64,000 nucleotides of DNA from Aromatoleum toluclasticum ATCC 700605 (lineage in GTDB: Bacteria > Pseudomonadota > Gammaproteobacteria > Burkholderiales > Rhodocyclaceae): positions 590,222-654,221 of the forward strand of contig NZ_KB899491.1 in the NCBI RefSeq assembly GCF_000378245.1, given 5' to 3'. The position numbers and the translations under genes were made by a program. The notes under the pieces were generated by a model. It worked only from the letters and a program-made list of their open reading frames with translations. It did no database searches and was not told the DNA's origin. Shown in pieces: positions 8,504-17,151 of this stretch; positions within the stretch are counted from its first letter, which is position 1, and each line of letters begins with the position of its first letter.

Positions 8504-9598
8504 TCAGGCTGCGAGCGGGCGGGCGATGACCCGCAGGTCTCCGCCGATGCGGCGCACGTCGCGCAGATCGAGCCGCACGGCCTTGTCGAGGGCCGCGAGT
8601 TCGGGCAGGTTGAACAGCCCCCGGGCGGCGTCGCCGACGAGCATGGGGGCCATGTAGAGCAGGAGCTCGTCGACGCAGCCTTCACGCAGCAGCGAGCCGT
8701 TGAGCTTGAAGCCCGCTTCGGCATGGACCTCGTTGAAGCCACGCCGCCCGAGCTCCAGCATCAGGGCCGTCAGGTCCACTTTGCCTGCGCCATCGGGCAG
8801 CACGACCACCTCGATGCCGCGTTCGGCGAGTGCGGCAATCCTGCCTTCGTCCGCAACGGCTGCGGCGACGAGGCACTTCCCGTCCTGCAGCAGCCTGGCC
8901 GAGAGCGGTACGTCGAGGCGGGCGTCCACCAGGACGCGCTGCGGCTGGCGCTCGCAGGCAACCGCGCGCACGTTGAGCTGCGGGTCGTCTCCGCGCACCG
9001 TGCCGATGCCGGTGAGCACGGCGCACGCCCGCGCCCGCCAGCGATGGCCGTCGCGCCGTGCCGCGTCGCCGGTGATCCATTGGCTGACGCCGTTGTTCAG
9101 CGCGGTCTTGCCGTCCAGCGTGCTCGCCGCCTTGAGACGCAGCCACGGGCGGCCACGGGTCATGCGCGAGATGAAGCCGATGTTGAGTTCGCGTGCCTCG
9201 TCGCCCAGCAGGCCGCTGCTCGCCGCGATGCCCGCCTCGCGCAGCATGGCCATGCCGCGGCCGGCGACGAGCGGGTTGGGATCCTCCATCGCCGCGACGA
9301 CGCGGGTGATGCCGGCGCGGATCAGTGCCTCGGCGCAGGGGGGGGTGCGGCCGTGGTGGGCGCAGGGCTCGAGCGTCACATAGGCGGTCGCGCCGCGTGC
9401 CGCGCCGCCGGCGAGCTTGAGGGCTTCGATCTCGGCATGTGCCTCGCCGGCGCGCCGGTGCCAGCCCTCGCCGACGATTTCGTCCTCGCGCATCAGCACG
9501 CAGCCGACGCGCGGGTTGGGCGTGGTGGTTTCCAGGCCGCGTGCGGCGAGCTGCAGCGCGCGGGCCATCGCGCGGTGGTCAGTTGCCGAAAAGGTCAT
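8504..9598 (-). CDS. ribD: bifunctional riboflavin biosynthesis deaminase/reductase RibD
   Basis: 364 residues. The N-terminal cytidine-deaminase-like domain (about 1-145) has the zinc site HAE and [11 protein letters not shown]. The C-terminal dihydrofolate-reductase-like domain (about 148-364) has [12 protein letters not shown] and the SQWITG segment. It catalyses the second and third steps from GTP to riboflavin: deamination of the pyrimidinone, then reduction of its ribosyl side chain. It overlaps the end of nrdR by 20 bp, so the two are surely cotranscribed. Confidence 0.96.
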   Translation of the reverse strand: MTFSATDHRAMARALQLAARGLETTTPNPRVGCVLMREDEIVGEGWHRRAGEAHAEIEALKLAGGAARGATAYVTLEPCAHHGRTPPCAEALIRAGITRVVAAMEDPNPLVAGRGMAMLREAGIAASSGLLGDEARELNIGFISRMTRGRPWLRLKAASTLDGKTALNNGVSQWITGDAARRDGHRWRARACAVLTGIGTVRGDDPQLNVRAVACERQPQRVLVDARLDVPLSARLLQDGKCLVAAAVADEGRIAALAERGIEVVVLPDGAGKVDLTALMLELGRRGFNEVHAEAGFKLNGSLLREGCVDELLLYMAPMLVGDAARGLFNLPELAALDKAVRLDLRDVRRIGGDLRVIARPLAA

Positions 9599-10094
9599 TC
9601 TCGGTACCGCCGGGGTCGGGGTTGTCCTTGCGTCCGCGCTTCGGGCGCGTCTGCACTTCGCGGATCACTTCGGAGAATTCGTCGACGTCGGCGAAATTGC
9701 GATAGACCGATGCGAAGCGGATGTAGGCGACCTTGTCGAGCTTCTTCAGCTCCTTCATCACCAGTTCGCCGATCTTCTCGCTCGGGACTTCGGTTTCGCC
9801 CATCGACAGCAGTTTCGCCTCGATGCGGTCGACCGAGGCTTCGAGCGCTTCGAGCGTGACGGGCCGCTTGCGCAGCGCGAGCTTCAGGCTGCCCGTCAGC
9901 TTGTCGTGGTCGAATTCGGTGCGTATGCCGTTGCGCTTGATGATGTGCGGCATCTTGAGGTCGATGCGCTCGTAGGTCGTGAAGCGCTTGTCGCAGTGGG
10001 CACAGCGGCGCCGACGGCGGACGACTTCGCCATCTTCGTTCTCGCGCGTGTCGGTCACCTGGGTGTTCGGGTCGCCGCAGAACGGACACTTCAT
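9579..10094 (-). CDS. nrdR: transcriptional repressor NrdR
   Basis: 171 residues. N-terminal zinc ribbon with two CxxC pairs (CPFC at residues 3-6 and CAHC), the basic VVRRRRRC stretch, and an ATP-cone domain (about 49-139) starting at [11 protein letters not shown]. NrdR senses ATP/dATP and represses ribonucleotide reductase operons at paired NrdR boxes. The Asp/Arg-rich tail beyond about 150 is longer than usual. Downstream of glyA, from which it is separated by a strong terminator, so it needs its own promoter in the 99-bp gap or read-through. Confidence 0.96.
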   Translation of the reverse strand: MKCPFCGDPNTQVTDTRENEDGEVVRRRRRCAHCDKRFTTYERIDLKMPHIIKRNGIRTEFDHDKLTGSLKLALRKRPVTLEALEASVDRIEAKLLSMGETEVPSEKIGELVMKELKKLDKVAYIRFASVYRNFADVDEFSEVIREVQTRPKRGRKDNPDPGGTENDLFGN

Positions 10095-10123
10095 GGTGTG
10101 TGTCGGCCTTTCTCAACTCGCAC

Positions 10124-10162
10124 AAAAAAACGGGGTGTGCCGTGCAAGGACGGCACACCCCG
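10124..10162 (-). terminator. rho-independent terminator of glyA
   Basis: Arms 10131-10143 and 10150-10162 form a perfect 13-bp GC-rich stem with a 6-base loop. On the minus strand it is followed by seven T (10130-10124). It begins 31 bp after the glyA stop and lies before nrdR. Confidence 0.9.
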
Positions 10163-10192
10163 GTTGTTCACGCAGGACTCGTTGTCTGCGGA

Positions 10193-11443
10193 TTATTTCC
10201 CATACACCGGATGCTTGGCGCACAGTTCCGCGACCTTGCCGCGAACACGGGTGAGGACGGCCTCGTCTTCGGGGGCGTCGAGCACGTCGGCGATCAGGTG
10301 CGCGATCTGTTCGGCTTCGATCTCGGTGAAGCCGCGCGTGGTCATGGCCGGCGAGCCGATGCGGATGCCGGACGTGACGAAGGGCTTTTCCGGATCCTTC
10401 GGGATGGCGTTCTTGTTCACGGTGATGTGCGCAGCACCCAGCGCGGCTTCGGCAGCCTTGCCGGTGATGTTCTTGGCGCGCAGGTCGACCAGGAAGAGGT
10501 GGCTTTCCGTGCGGCCGGAGACGATGCGCAGGCCGCGCTCCTCGCCGAGGACGCGTGCCATCACGCGGGCGTTGGCGATGACCTGTTCCTGGTAGTTGCG
10601 GAACTGCGGGCCCAGCGCTTCCTTGAAGGCCACCGCCTTGCCGGCGATGACGTGCATCAGCGGGCCGCCCTGCAGGCCGGGGAAGATCGCGGAGTTGATG
10701 GCCTTCTCGTGCTCGGCCTTCATCAGGATGATGCCGCCGCGCGGGCCGCGCAGCGTCTTGTGCGTGGTCGAGGTGACGACGTCGGCGTGCGGGACCGGGT
10801 TGGGATAGTAGCCCGCGGCGATCAGGCCGGCGTAGTGGGCCATGTCGACCCAGAAGATCGCGCCGACTTCCTTCGCGACTTTCGCGAAGCGTTCGAAGTC
10901 GATGTGCAGCGAGTAGGCGGAGGCGCCGGCGACGATGATGCGCGGCTTGTGCTCGCGCGCGAGACGCTCCATCTGGTCGTAGTCGATCTCTTCCTTCTCG
11001 TTCAGGCCGTAGGCGACGACGTTGAACCACTTGCCCGACATGTTCAGCGGCATGCCGTGGGTGAGGTGGCCGCCTTCGGCGAGGCTCATGCCCATGATGG
11101 TGTCGCCGGGCTTGGCGAAGGCCATCAGCACGGCCTGGTTGGCCTGCGAGCCGGAGTTCGGCTGCACGTTCGCGGCGTCGGCGCCGAAGAGCTTCTTGAG
11201 GCGGTCGATCGCGATCTGTTCGGCGACGTCGACGTGCTCGCAGCCACCGTAGTAACGCTTGCCCGGATAGCCTTCGGCGTATTTGTTGGTGAGCTGGGAA
11301 CCCTGCGCTTCCATCACGGCGTTGGAAACATAGTTTTCCGAGGCGATGAGTTCGATGTGGTCTTCCTGACGGCGGTTTTCGGCCTGGATGGCTGCCCACA
11401 GTTCCGGATCGACCTTGGCGAGGGTGTCTTGCGCAGAGAACAT
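10193..11443 (-). CDS. glyA: serine hydroxymethyltransferase
   Basis: 416 residues, normal length. PLP-dependent interconversion of serine and glycine with tetrahydrofolate, the main source of one-carbon units. The PLP lysine lies in [15 protein letters not shown]. Other family marks are [27 protein letters not shown] and the [12 protein letters not shown] segment. Start ATG 11443. The glyA-nrdR-ribD order is common in betaproteobacteria. Upstream on the minus strand, at 11475-11485, there is an AT-rich TAATATT that could be a -10 box. Confidence 0.98.
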   Translation of the reverse strand: MFSAQDTLAKVDPELWAAIQAENRRQEDHIELIASENYVSNAVMEAQGSQLTNKYAEGYPGKRYYGGCEHVDVAEQIAIDRLKKLFGADAANVQPNSGSQANQAVLMAFAKPGDTIMGMSLAEGGHLTHGMPLNMSGKWFNVVAYGLNEKEEIDYDQMERLAREHKPRIIVAGASAYSLHIDFERFAKVAKEVGAIFWVDMAHYAGLIAAGYYPNPVPHADVVTSTTHKTLRGPRGGIILMKAEHEKAINSAIFPGLQGGPLMHVIAGKAVAFKEALGPQFRNYQEQVIANARVMARVLGEERGLRIVSGRTESHLFLVDLRAKNITGKAAEAALGAAHITVNKNAIPKDPEKPFVTSGIRIGSPAMTTRGFTEIEAEQIAHLIADVLDAPEDEAVLTRVRGKVAELCAKHPVYGK

Positions 11444-11504
11444 GAAACGGTCTCGAAGGGGTGATTAAAGGCGAATATTAGCACGCACGGGAGTACGCAT
11501 GAAA

Positions 11505-11522
11505 CGCAGGCCGGAGCCTGCG
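11505..11522 (-). terminator. hairpin after the histidine phosphatase gene (weak terminator)
   Basis: Inverted repeat 11505-11511 / 11516-11522 (7 bp, 4-base loop) located 36 bp after the stop of the phosphatase gene and followed on the minus strand by only TTT. It separates that gene from glyA on the same strand. The short T run makes efficient termination uncertain. Confidence 0.4.
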
Positions 11523-11557
11523 ATGCTCGCCGGCACCTGGTGCGGTGGAGCACGGCT

Positions 11558-12205
11558 TCAGGCGTTCGGCAGTTCGTCGCGCGCCGCGGCGAGGTGGCGC
11601 TTGTCGGCCCAGCTGACGAGGTGCCAGCGCGTGCCGTCGTATTCGATCCAGTTGAGCGCGGCGTTCGGAATCGCGAAATCGCGCGGGGCGTCGAGGGCCT
11701 TGCCGGCCGCGAGGCGATGGACGATGTCTAGTACGCCGCCGTGCGTGACGATCAGGACCTGTTCGCCGTGATGGGTGGCGGCGAGGTCGGCGAGGACGTG
11801 TTCGACGCGGCCTGCGAACTCGGTGAGGCTTTCTCCGCCGCCGGGAAAGGTGAAATGCGGATCACGCTGTTTGAAGCGGCGGAAATCGTCGGGAAAGTGC
11901 GCCTCGGCCTCGGTGTAGGTGAGGCCCTGGAAGACGCCGTAATGACGCTCGCGCAGGCGGGGCTGGAATTCGACCCTGCCTTCACGATCCCGCGTGATCG
12001 CCACGGCCGTCTGGCGTGCGCGTTGCAGGTCGCTGCAGTACACCGCGGCGAAATGAACGGTCGCGAGTCCGGCGGCGGTGGCGAGGGCCTGCGCCTCGCC
12101 GGTCGGGTTGAGCGGGACGTCGAGGTGGCCCTGCAGGCGGTGCTCGACGTTCCACGCGGTCTCTCCGTGCCGCACGAGGCACAGGCGGGTAGGCCTCACT
12201 TCCAT
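11558..12205 (-). CDS. histidine phosphatase family protein
   Basis: 215 residues of the branch-2-like phosphoglycerate mutase/CobC group: phospho-histidine motif LVRHGETAW at the N terminus, SDLQRARQTA, the acidic ERHYGVFQG and the second catalytic histidine in IVTHGGVLD. Substrate unknown; relatives include alpha-ribazole phosphatase and broad phosphatases. Its ATG (12205) lies inside the last codons of dctM and overlaps them by 10 bp, so it is translated from the TRAP operon mRNA. No cobalamin genes are nearby, so the name CobC is not used. Confidence 0.85.
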   Translation of the reverse strand: MEVRPTRLCLVRHGETAWNVEHRLQGHLDVPLNPTGEAQALATAAGLATVHFAAVYCSDLQRARQTAVAITRDREGRVEFQPRLRERHYGVFQGLTYTEAEAHFPDDFRRFKQRDPHFTFPGGGESLTEFAGRVEHVLADLAATHHGEQVLIVTHGGVLDIVHRLAAGKALDAPRDFAIPNAALNWIEYDGTRWHLVSWADKRHLAAARDELPNA

Positions 12206-13887
12206 GCGCCTCCACCACCGCTCTCGCCCCAGCCACTGTCGCCGCCTGTCGGCTGCTGGATCTGGATGGTATCGAGATCGACCTTGGACTTCTCGTCGAG
12301 GCCGCCCGTGACCAGTTCGGGGAAGGCAATGACCAGGCCGACCATGAAGATCTGGATGATCACGAAGGCGACCGAGCCGCGGTAGATGTCGCCGGTTTTG
12401 AAGTCTTCGATACGCTTGTTCGTGATGCGGTCGAGGTAGGCCTTGGCCGGCGCGACGCTGCGCAGGTAGAACAGTGCGAAACCGAACGGCGGGGTCAGGA
12501 AGGAGGTCTGCAGGTTCAGTGCGATGATGACGCCGAACCAGATCAGGTCGATCCCCATCTTGTCGGCGACCGGACCGAGCAGCGGCATCAGGATGAACGC
12601 GATCTCGAAGAAGTCGATAAAAAAGCCGAGGAAGAAGATCACGGCGTTCACGAACAGCAGGAAGCCGAGCTGGCCGCCGGGCAGCCGGTCGAACAGGTGC
12701 TCGACCCACTTCTGGCCGTCGACCGCGGTGAACACGAAGCTGAAGATCGTCGAGCCGACGAGGATGAAGAGCACGAAGATCGACAGCCGCGAGGTCGATT
12801 CGAGCGCTTGCACGAGGGTCTTGAAGTCGAGGCGACCACGCGACACGGCCATGATCATGGCGCCGACAGCACCCATCGCGCCGCCTTCGGTCGGCGTTGC
12901 GACGCCGAGGAAGATCGTGCCGAGCACGAGGAAGATCAGGATCAGCGGCGGGATCAGTACGAATGTGACGCGTTCGGCGATGCGCGACAGCAGGCCGAGC
13001 CTGAGGCCCCTGTTGATGAGGGCCAGGACGAGCGCGAGGATAGTGCCGAAGGTCAGTGCGACGACGATGACCTCATCGAGCGCGGGTGCGATCGCGTCCG
13101 CCCCCTTCAGCCAGGCGTGGACCGCTCCGTACTGGTAGCCGAGGAGGATCGATGCCCCGGTGACGACGACGGCCAGCATGCCGAGCGAGCGCAGGCCGGA
13201 ACTGCCATCCGGTTCGCGGTAGGCGAGCGCCTCGGGCGGCAGGGCCGGCACCATCTTCGGCTTGAAGATCGCGAGACCGACGATGAACAATGCGTACAGG
13301 CCGACCAGCGAGAGCGCCGGGATCATGGCGCCCTTGTACATGTCGCCGACGCTGCGGCCGAGCTGGTCGGCCATGACGATCAGCACGAGGGAGGGCGGGA
13401 TGGCCTGCGCGAGCGTGCCGGACGCGGTGATGACGCCGGCCGCAATCGGGCGGCTGTAGCCGTAACGCAGCATGATGGGCAGGGAGATCAGGCCCATCGA
13501 GATCACGGAGGCCGCGACGACGCCGGTGGTGGCGGCGAGCAGGGCGCCGACGAAGATGACTGCGAGGGCGAGACCGCCGCGCACCGGGCCGAACACCTGG
13601 CCGACCGTCTCCAGCAGGTCCTCGGCCATGCCGCTTCGTTCGAGGATCAGCCCCATCAGCGTGAAAAACGGGATCGCCAGCAGGGTGTCGTTCTGCATGA
13701 TGCCGAACACGCGCAGCGGCAGGGCCTGGAACAGCGTCGAGGGAATGATGCCCAGTTCAAGGCCGACGAAGCCGAAGAACAGGCCGCAGGCCGACAGCGA
13801 GAAGGCGACCGGGAAGCCCGAAAGCAGGAAGAAGATGATGACCCCGAACATGATCGGGGCGATGTTGGCGGCAATGAATGCTGTCAT
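12196..13887 (-). CDS. dctM: TRAP transporter large permease DctM
   Basis: 563 residues with about 12-14 hydrophobic segments and the DctM family signatures: PIMFGVIIFFLLSGFPVAF at the start, ALLAATTGVVAASVISMGLISLP, ASGTLAQAIPPS and GVATPTEGGAMGA. It forms the ion-coupled transport channel of the TRAP system. A soluble insert near 225-245 and a Gly-rich C-terminal tail (GGDSGWGESGGGG) are present. ATG 13887 overlaps the dctQ stop by 4 bp. Order on the minus strand: dctP, dctP, dctQ, dctM, phosphatase. Confidence 0.96.
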   Translation of the reverse strand: MTAFIAANIAPIMFGVIIFFLLSGFPVAFSLSACGLFFGFVGLELGIIPSTLFQALPLRVFGIMQNDTLLAIPFFTLMGLILERSGMAEDLLETVGQVFGPVRGGLALAVIFVGALLAATTGVVAASVISMGLISLPIMLRYGYSRPIAAGVITASGTLAQAIPPSLVLIVMADQLGRSVGDMYKGAMIPALSLVGLYALFIVGLAIFKPKMVPALPPEALAYREPDGSSGLRSLGMLAVVVTGASILLGYQYGAVHAWLKGADAIAPALDEVIVVALTFGTILALVLALINRGLRLGLLSRIAERVTFVLIPPLILIFLVLGTIFLGVATPTEGGAMGAVGAMIMAVSRGRLDFKTLVQALESTSRLSIFVLFILVGSTIFSFVFTAVDGQKWVEHLFDRLPGGQLGFLLFVNAVIFFLGFFIDFFEIAFILMPLLGPVADKMGIDLIWFGVIIALNLQTSFLTPPFGFALFYLRSVAPAKAYLDRITNKRIEDFKTGDIYRGSVAFVIIQIFMVGLVIAFPELVTGGLDEKSKVDLDTIQIQQPTGGDSGWGESGGGGAWK

Positions 13888-14492
13888 TTCTGTGACTCGC
13901 CGGCAGTGTTGGTCTGGGTGGAGTCGCCGACTGCGGCGTGAACATGGTCTTCGGTCGTATCTGCACCGGAGTGGGCGATGCTGTCGGGGCCCTTGCCGGT
14001 CAGGAAGGCGATGCGCTTGATCAGCTCGGAAACGGCCTGCAGGGCAAGCAGGCCGAAGCCGGCCGGCACCAGCGCGTACACCGGCCAGCGGATCAGGCCG
14101 CCGGCGTTGGATGAGACTTCGCCCGAGACGTAGGCGCCGTGCACCACCGGCCATGAGAAGCTGATCATGAAGTAGCACAGCGGCAGCAGGAAGACGATGA
14201 TGCCGATGACGTCGATGATGTTGCGCATGCGCGCACTCAGCTTCCCGGCCAGGACGTCGATCCGCACGTGGGCATTCTGCAGGAACGCATATCCGGCGCC
14301 GAGCATGAACACGGCGGCGAACAGATACCACTGGATTTCGAGGAAGGCGTTCGAGCCGACGTTGAACGCCTTGCGTGCGACCGCGTTCAATGCGCTGATC
14401 ACCGCAGTGGCGAAGATGAACCAGATGACGATCCTGCCGATGAGTCGGCTGAGTGCGTCAATCGATTTTGATAAATTGAGCAGAGTTCCCAT
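13884..14492 (-). CDS. dctQ: TRAP transporter small permease DctQ
   Basis: 202 residues with four predicted transmembrane helices (starting IGRIVIWFIFATAVISALNA) and the DctQ stretch EIQWYLFAAVFMLGAGYAFLQNAHVRIDV. It is the small membrane partner of DctM. The His/Asp/Thr-rich hydrophilic tail after residue 165 is longer than in most DctQ proteins. ATG at 14492 is chosen because it leaves about 20 residues before the first helix; ATG 14534 is also in frame. Its stop overlaps dctM in ATGA. Confidence 0.9.
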   Translation of the reverse strand: MGTLLNLSKSIDALSRLIGRIVIWFIFATAVISALNAVARKAFNVGSNAFLEIQWYLFAAVFMLGAGYAFLQNAHVRIDVLAGKLSARMRNIIDVIGIIVFLLPLCYFMISFSWPVVHGAYVSGEVSSNAGGLIRWPVYALVPAGFGLLALQAVSELIKRIAFLTGKGPDSIAHSGADTTEDHVHAAVGDSTQTNTAGESQK

Positions 14493-14588
14493 CGGGTATT
14501 CGCCTGAAACGTTTGGGGCAAAGATGCCGACCATCGGGCCGGGCTCGCCGGGGATCGGATGCTACCGTGCTGCAGCCTGCGGCGGAAG

Positions 14589-14618
14589 TGCAAACGGCCC
14601 GCCGAGGCGGGCCGTTTG
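14589..14618 (-). promoter_or_regulatory. stable hairpin between dctP and dctQ
   Basis: Perfect 13-bp inverted repeat (14589-14601 / 14606-14618) with a 4-base loop, 10 bp after the dctP stop and about 100 bp before dctQ. No T run follows on the minus strand, so it is more likely an mRNA-stabilising or partial-termination element. Such elements keep binding protein levels above permease levels. Confidence 0.65.
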
Positions 14619-14627
14619 CGTTGAATG

Positions 14628-15710
14628 TCAGAGCTTCTGCGCGGCCATGTACTGGTCGTAGCTGCCTTCCGCGATGCCCTGCCACTGGTAGGCGTCGGAC
14701 AGGAAGCGCGAGTAGTCGGCGTAGACCTTCTTCCAATGCGGGTTCTTGCTGTTCAGATCCGCATAGACTTCGCGCGAGGCCTTGAAGGCGGCGTCCATCA
14801 CATCCTTCGGCAGGCGGTGGAGCTTGGCGCCTTCGGCGATCAGTTGCTTCAGCGAGGTGGGGTTGCGCGCGTCATAGCGTGCCAGCACTTCGATGTGGGC
14901 GTCGGCGGCGGCTTGCCGCACGATGGACTGGTATTCCTTCGACAGGCCGCTGTAGGCCTTGGCATTCACGAGGAGGGAGAACTGCGTGCTGCCTTCCCAC
15001 CATGCCGGGTAATAGTAGTTCTTGGCGACCTTGTGCAGGCCCAGGCGCAGATCGTCGTAGGGGCCGATCCATTCGGCGGCATCCACGGTGCCCTTCTCCA
15101 GCGCCTGGTAGATCTCGCCCGCCGGAATGTTCTGCGGCACGGCGCCGAGTTTCGAGATCACGCGGCCGGCGAAGCCGCCGATGCGGATCTTGAGGCCGTT
15201 GATGTCCGTGACCGACTTGATCTCCTTGCGGTACCAGCCGCCCATCTGGGCGCCCGAGTTGCCCATCATGAAGTTGACGATGTTGAACTGGGCGTAGAAC
15301 TCGCGCAGCAGCTTCATGCCGTTGCCTTCGTTCATCCACGCGGCCATCTGGCGTGCGTTCATGCCGAAGGGGATGGCGCAGTCGAGTGCGAAGGTCTCGT
15401 CCTTGCCGAAGAAATAATAGGGCGCGGTGTGTGCGCACTCGATGGTGTCCTGCTGCAGCGCATCGACGACGCCGAAGGCCGGGACCAGTTCGCCGGCGGC
15501 ATGCACGCTGACGGTGAACTTACCGCCCGTCGCTTCGGTCACGTTCTTCGCAAAGGTCTCCGCGCCACCGAAGAGCGTTTCCAGCGATTTGGGGAAGCTC
15601 GAAGCCAGGCGCCAGCGGATGGCCTGCTGTGCGCCGACGATCGCAGGCGCAGTGCCTGCAGCAATGATTCCGGCGAGCCCGGCGTTCTTCAGGAATTTGC
15701 GACGTTCCAC
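14628..15710 (-). CDS. TRAP substrate-binding protein, TakP-like (copy 1)
   Basis: 360 residues including a twin-arginine-like signal (ERRKFLKNAG ... GAQQ). The mature sequence follows Rhodobacter TakP (2-oxoacid/Na+ binding): WRLASSFPKSLET at the start, QMGGWYRKEI, the substrate-contact pair Glu-Trp in DAAEWIGPYDD, and YYYPAWWEGS. A small 2-oxo- or hydroxy-acid is therefore the best guess for the ligand. Start is GTG 15710 with GAGGAG 8 bp upstream. It is very similar along its whole length to the gene immediately upstream, the signature of a tandem duplication. It is the dctP copy nearest the permease genes. Confidence 0.92.
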   Translation of the reverse strand: MERRKFLKNAGLAGIIAAGTAPAIVGAQQAIRWRLASSFPKSLETLFGGAETFAKNVTEATGGKFTVSVHAAGELVPAFGVVDALQQDTIECAHTAPYYFFGKDETFALDCAIPFGMNARQMAAWMNEGNGMKLLREFYAQFNIVNFMMGNSGAQMGGWYRKEIKSVTDINGLKIRIGGFAGRVISKLGAVPQNIPAGEIYQALEKGTVDAAEWIGPYDDLRLGLHKVAKNYYYPAWWEGSTQFSLLVNAKAYSGLSKEYQSIVRQAAADAHIEVLARYDARNPTSLKQLIAEGAKLHRLPKDVMDAAFKASREVYADLNSKNPHWKKVYADYSRFLSDAYQWQGIAEGSYDQYMAAQKL

Positions 15711-15885
15711 GAGTTGTCTCCTCTCACGTTTGTTGCTGGTTTTAATGGCGGCGAGGGTACTCCGTTTGGAGTGGACTGAAAAAGCCGCGGAAAACCCTAA
15801 CAAACCGTGGTGAGACGGCCGTATGGTGTGGTGCGGATGTGCTGCGGCCTTCGTCGCAAGGCCGGCGCTGAACAGCGCACCACTC

Positions 15886-15908
15886 GGGCGCCCTGGTCAG
15901 GGGCGCCC
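15886..15908 (-). promoter_or_regulatory. hairpin after the upstream TakP-like gene
   Basis: Inverted repeat of the self-complementary octamer GGGCGCCC (15886-15893 and 15901-15908), beginning 10 bp after the stop of the upstream binding-protein gene. It mirrors the placement of the hairpin behind the second copy. No T run. Confidence 0.5.
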
Positions 15909-15918
15909 TGTGTCGGGC

Positions 15919-17001
15919 TCAGAGTTTCTGTGCCGACATGTACTGGTCGTAGCTGCTCTCGGCGATCGCCGACCACTGGTACTGCTCCTTCATGAAGCGG
16001 GAGTAGTCGTCGTAGATCTTCTTCCAGTGCGGATTCTTGTCGTTGAGTTCCGCATAGACTTCGCGCGAAGCCTTGAAGGCTGCATCCATCACGTCCTTCG
16101 GCAGGCGGCGGAGCTTGGCGCCTTCCGAGATCAGTTGCTTGAGCGCGGGCGGATTGCGCGCGTCGTAGCGGGCCTGGGTGATGACATGCGACTCGGCTGC
16201 GGCCTGGCGGACGATGGCCTGGTACTCCTTCGACAGACCGTTGAATGCCTTGGCGCCGACGTAGAGGGTGGTCTGGGCGCTGCCTTCCCACCATGCCGGG
16301 TAGTAGTAGTAGGGGGCGACGCGGTAGAGGCCGAGCTTGAGGTCGTCGTGCGGGCCGACGAATTCGGTCGCGTCGAGCGCGCCTTTTTCCAGCGCCGAGT
16401 AGATTTCGCCGGCGGGGATGTTCTGCGACACCACGCCGAGCTTGGCGAGCACGCGGCCGCCGAAGCCGCCGACGCGGAATTTGAGGCCGTTGAAGTCGGC
16501 GACCGACTTGATTTCCTTGCGGAACCAGCCGCCCATCTGTGCGCCGGTGTTGCCCATCGGGAAGCTGATGATGTTGTACGGCGCGTAGAACTCGCGCAGC
16601 AGTTTCATGCCGTTGCCTTCGAACATCCAGGCGTTGAGCTGGCGCTCGTTCATGCCGAAGGGGATGGCGCAGTCGAAGGCGAAGGCCTCGTCCTTGCCGA
16701 AGAAATAGTACGGCGCGGTGTTGGCGCACTCGACCGTGCCCTGCTGGATCGCGTCGACGACGCCGAAGGCGGGGACGAGTTCGCCGGCAGCATGGACGGT
16801 GACAGTGAATTTGCCGCCCGTCGCCTCACCGACGTTCTTGGCGAACACTTCGGCGGCACCGATCAGGGTGTCGAGCGATTTCGGGAAACTCGAGGCGAGG
16901 CGCCAGCGGATGTTTTCCTGCGCATGAACGATTGCCGGTGCGGTGCCGCTGGCGAGCACGCCGGCAATGCCGGCCCCTTTGAGAAACTTGCGACGTTCCA
17001 C
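15919..17001 (-). CDS. TRAP substrate-binding protein, TakP-like (copy 2)
   Basis: 360 residues, the same length as its downstream neighbour and colinear with it. Signal ERRKFLKGAGIAG, WRLASSFPKSLDT, QMGGWFRKEI, DATEFVGPHDD and YYYPAWWEGS. Notably the ligand-site Glu-Trp pair of TakP (EW in the other copy) is Glu-Phe here and GPYDD is GPHDD, so the two binding proteins probably differ in ligand or affinity while sharing one DctQM permease. GTG start at 17001 with GGAGAG upstream. First gene of the operon; the 150 bp before it should hold the promoter. Confidence 0.92.
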   Translation of the reverse strand: MERRKFLKGAGIAGVLASGTAPAIVHAQENIRWRLASSFPKSLDTLIGAAEVFAKNVGEATGGKFTVTVHAAGELVPAFGVVDAIQQGTVECANTAPYYFFGKDEAFAFDCAIPFGMNERQLNAWMFEGNGMKLLREFYAPYNIISFPMGNTGAQMGGWFRKEIKSVADFNGLKFRVGGFGGRVLAKLGVVSQNIPAGEIYSALEKGALDATEFVGPHDDLKLGLYRVAPYYYYPAWWEGSAQTTLYVGAKAFNGLSKEYQAIVRQAAAESHVITQARYDARNPPALKQLISEGAKLRRLPKDVMDAAFKASREVYAELNDKNPHWKKIYDDYSRFMKEQYQWSAIAESSYDQYMSAQKL

Positions 17002-17151
17002 GATCTCTCCTTGTTATCCGTGCTGGAATCGAGACGATGACCCTGAGATGATCCGGGGGGTGAGGCAGTCGCGCCGGATCGCGCGCCGAATCATAGCCCA
17101 GCACGATCAAATTGCCACCGCCGTGCGGTGGCGTTCACGCGCCGGAAACGC

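Noticed and set aside
11558..12205. Naming the histidine phosphatase cobC (alpha-ribazole phosphatase)
   Set aside because: The catalytic motifs are shared by many phosphatases and there is no cobalamin gene nearby; it is tied to the TRAP operon instead.
12697..13941. A 414-codon plus-strand frame opposite dctM
   Set aside because: Almost only Asp, Arg, Glu, Gly and Gln; a codon-phase shadow of the hydrophobic permease.
15711..15918. The gap between the two TakP-like genes as a possible extra promoter or small gene
   Set aside because: Apart from the hairpin, no start with a ribosome site and no clear -10/-35 pair was found.
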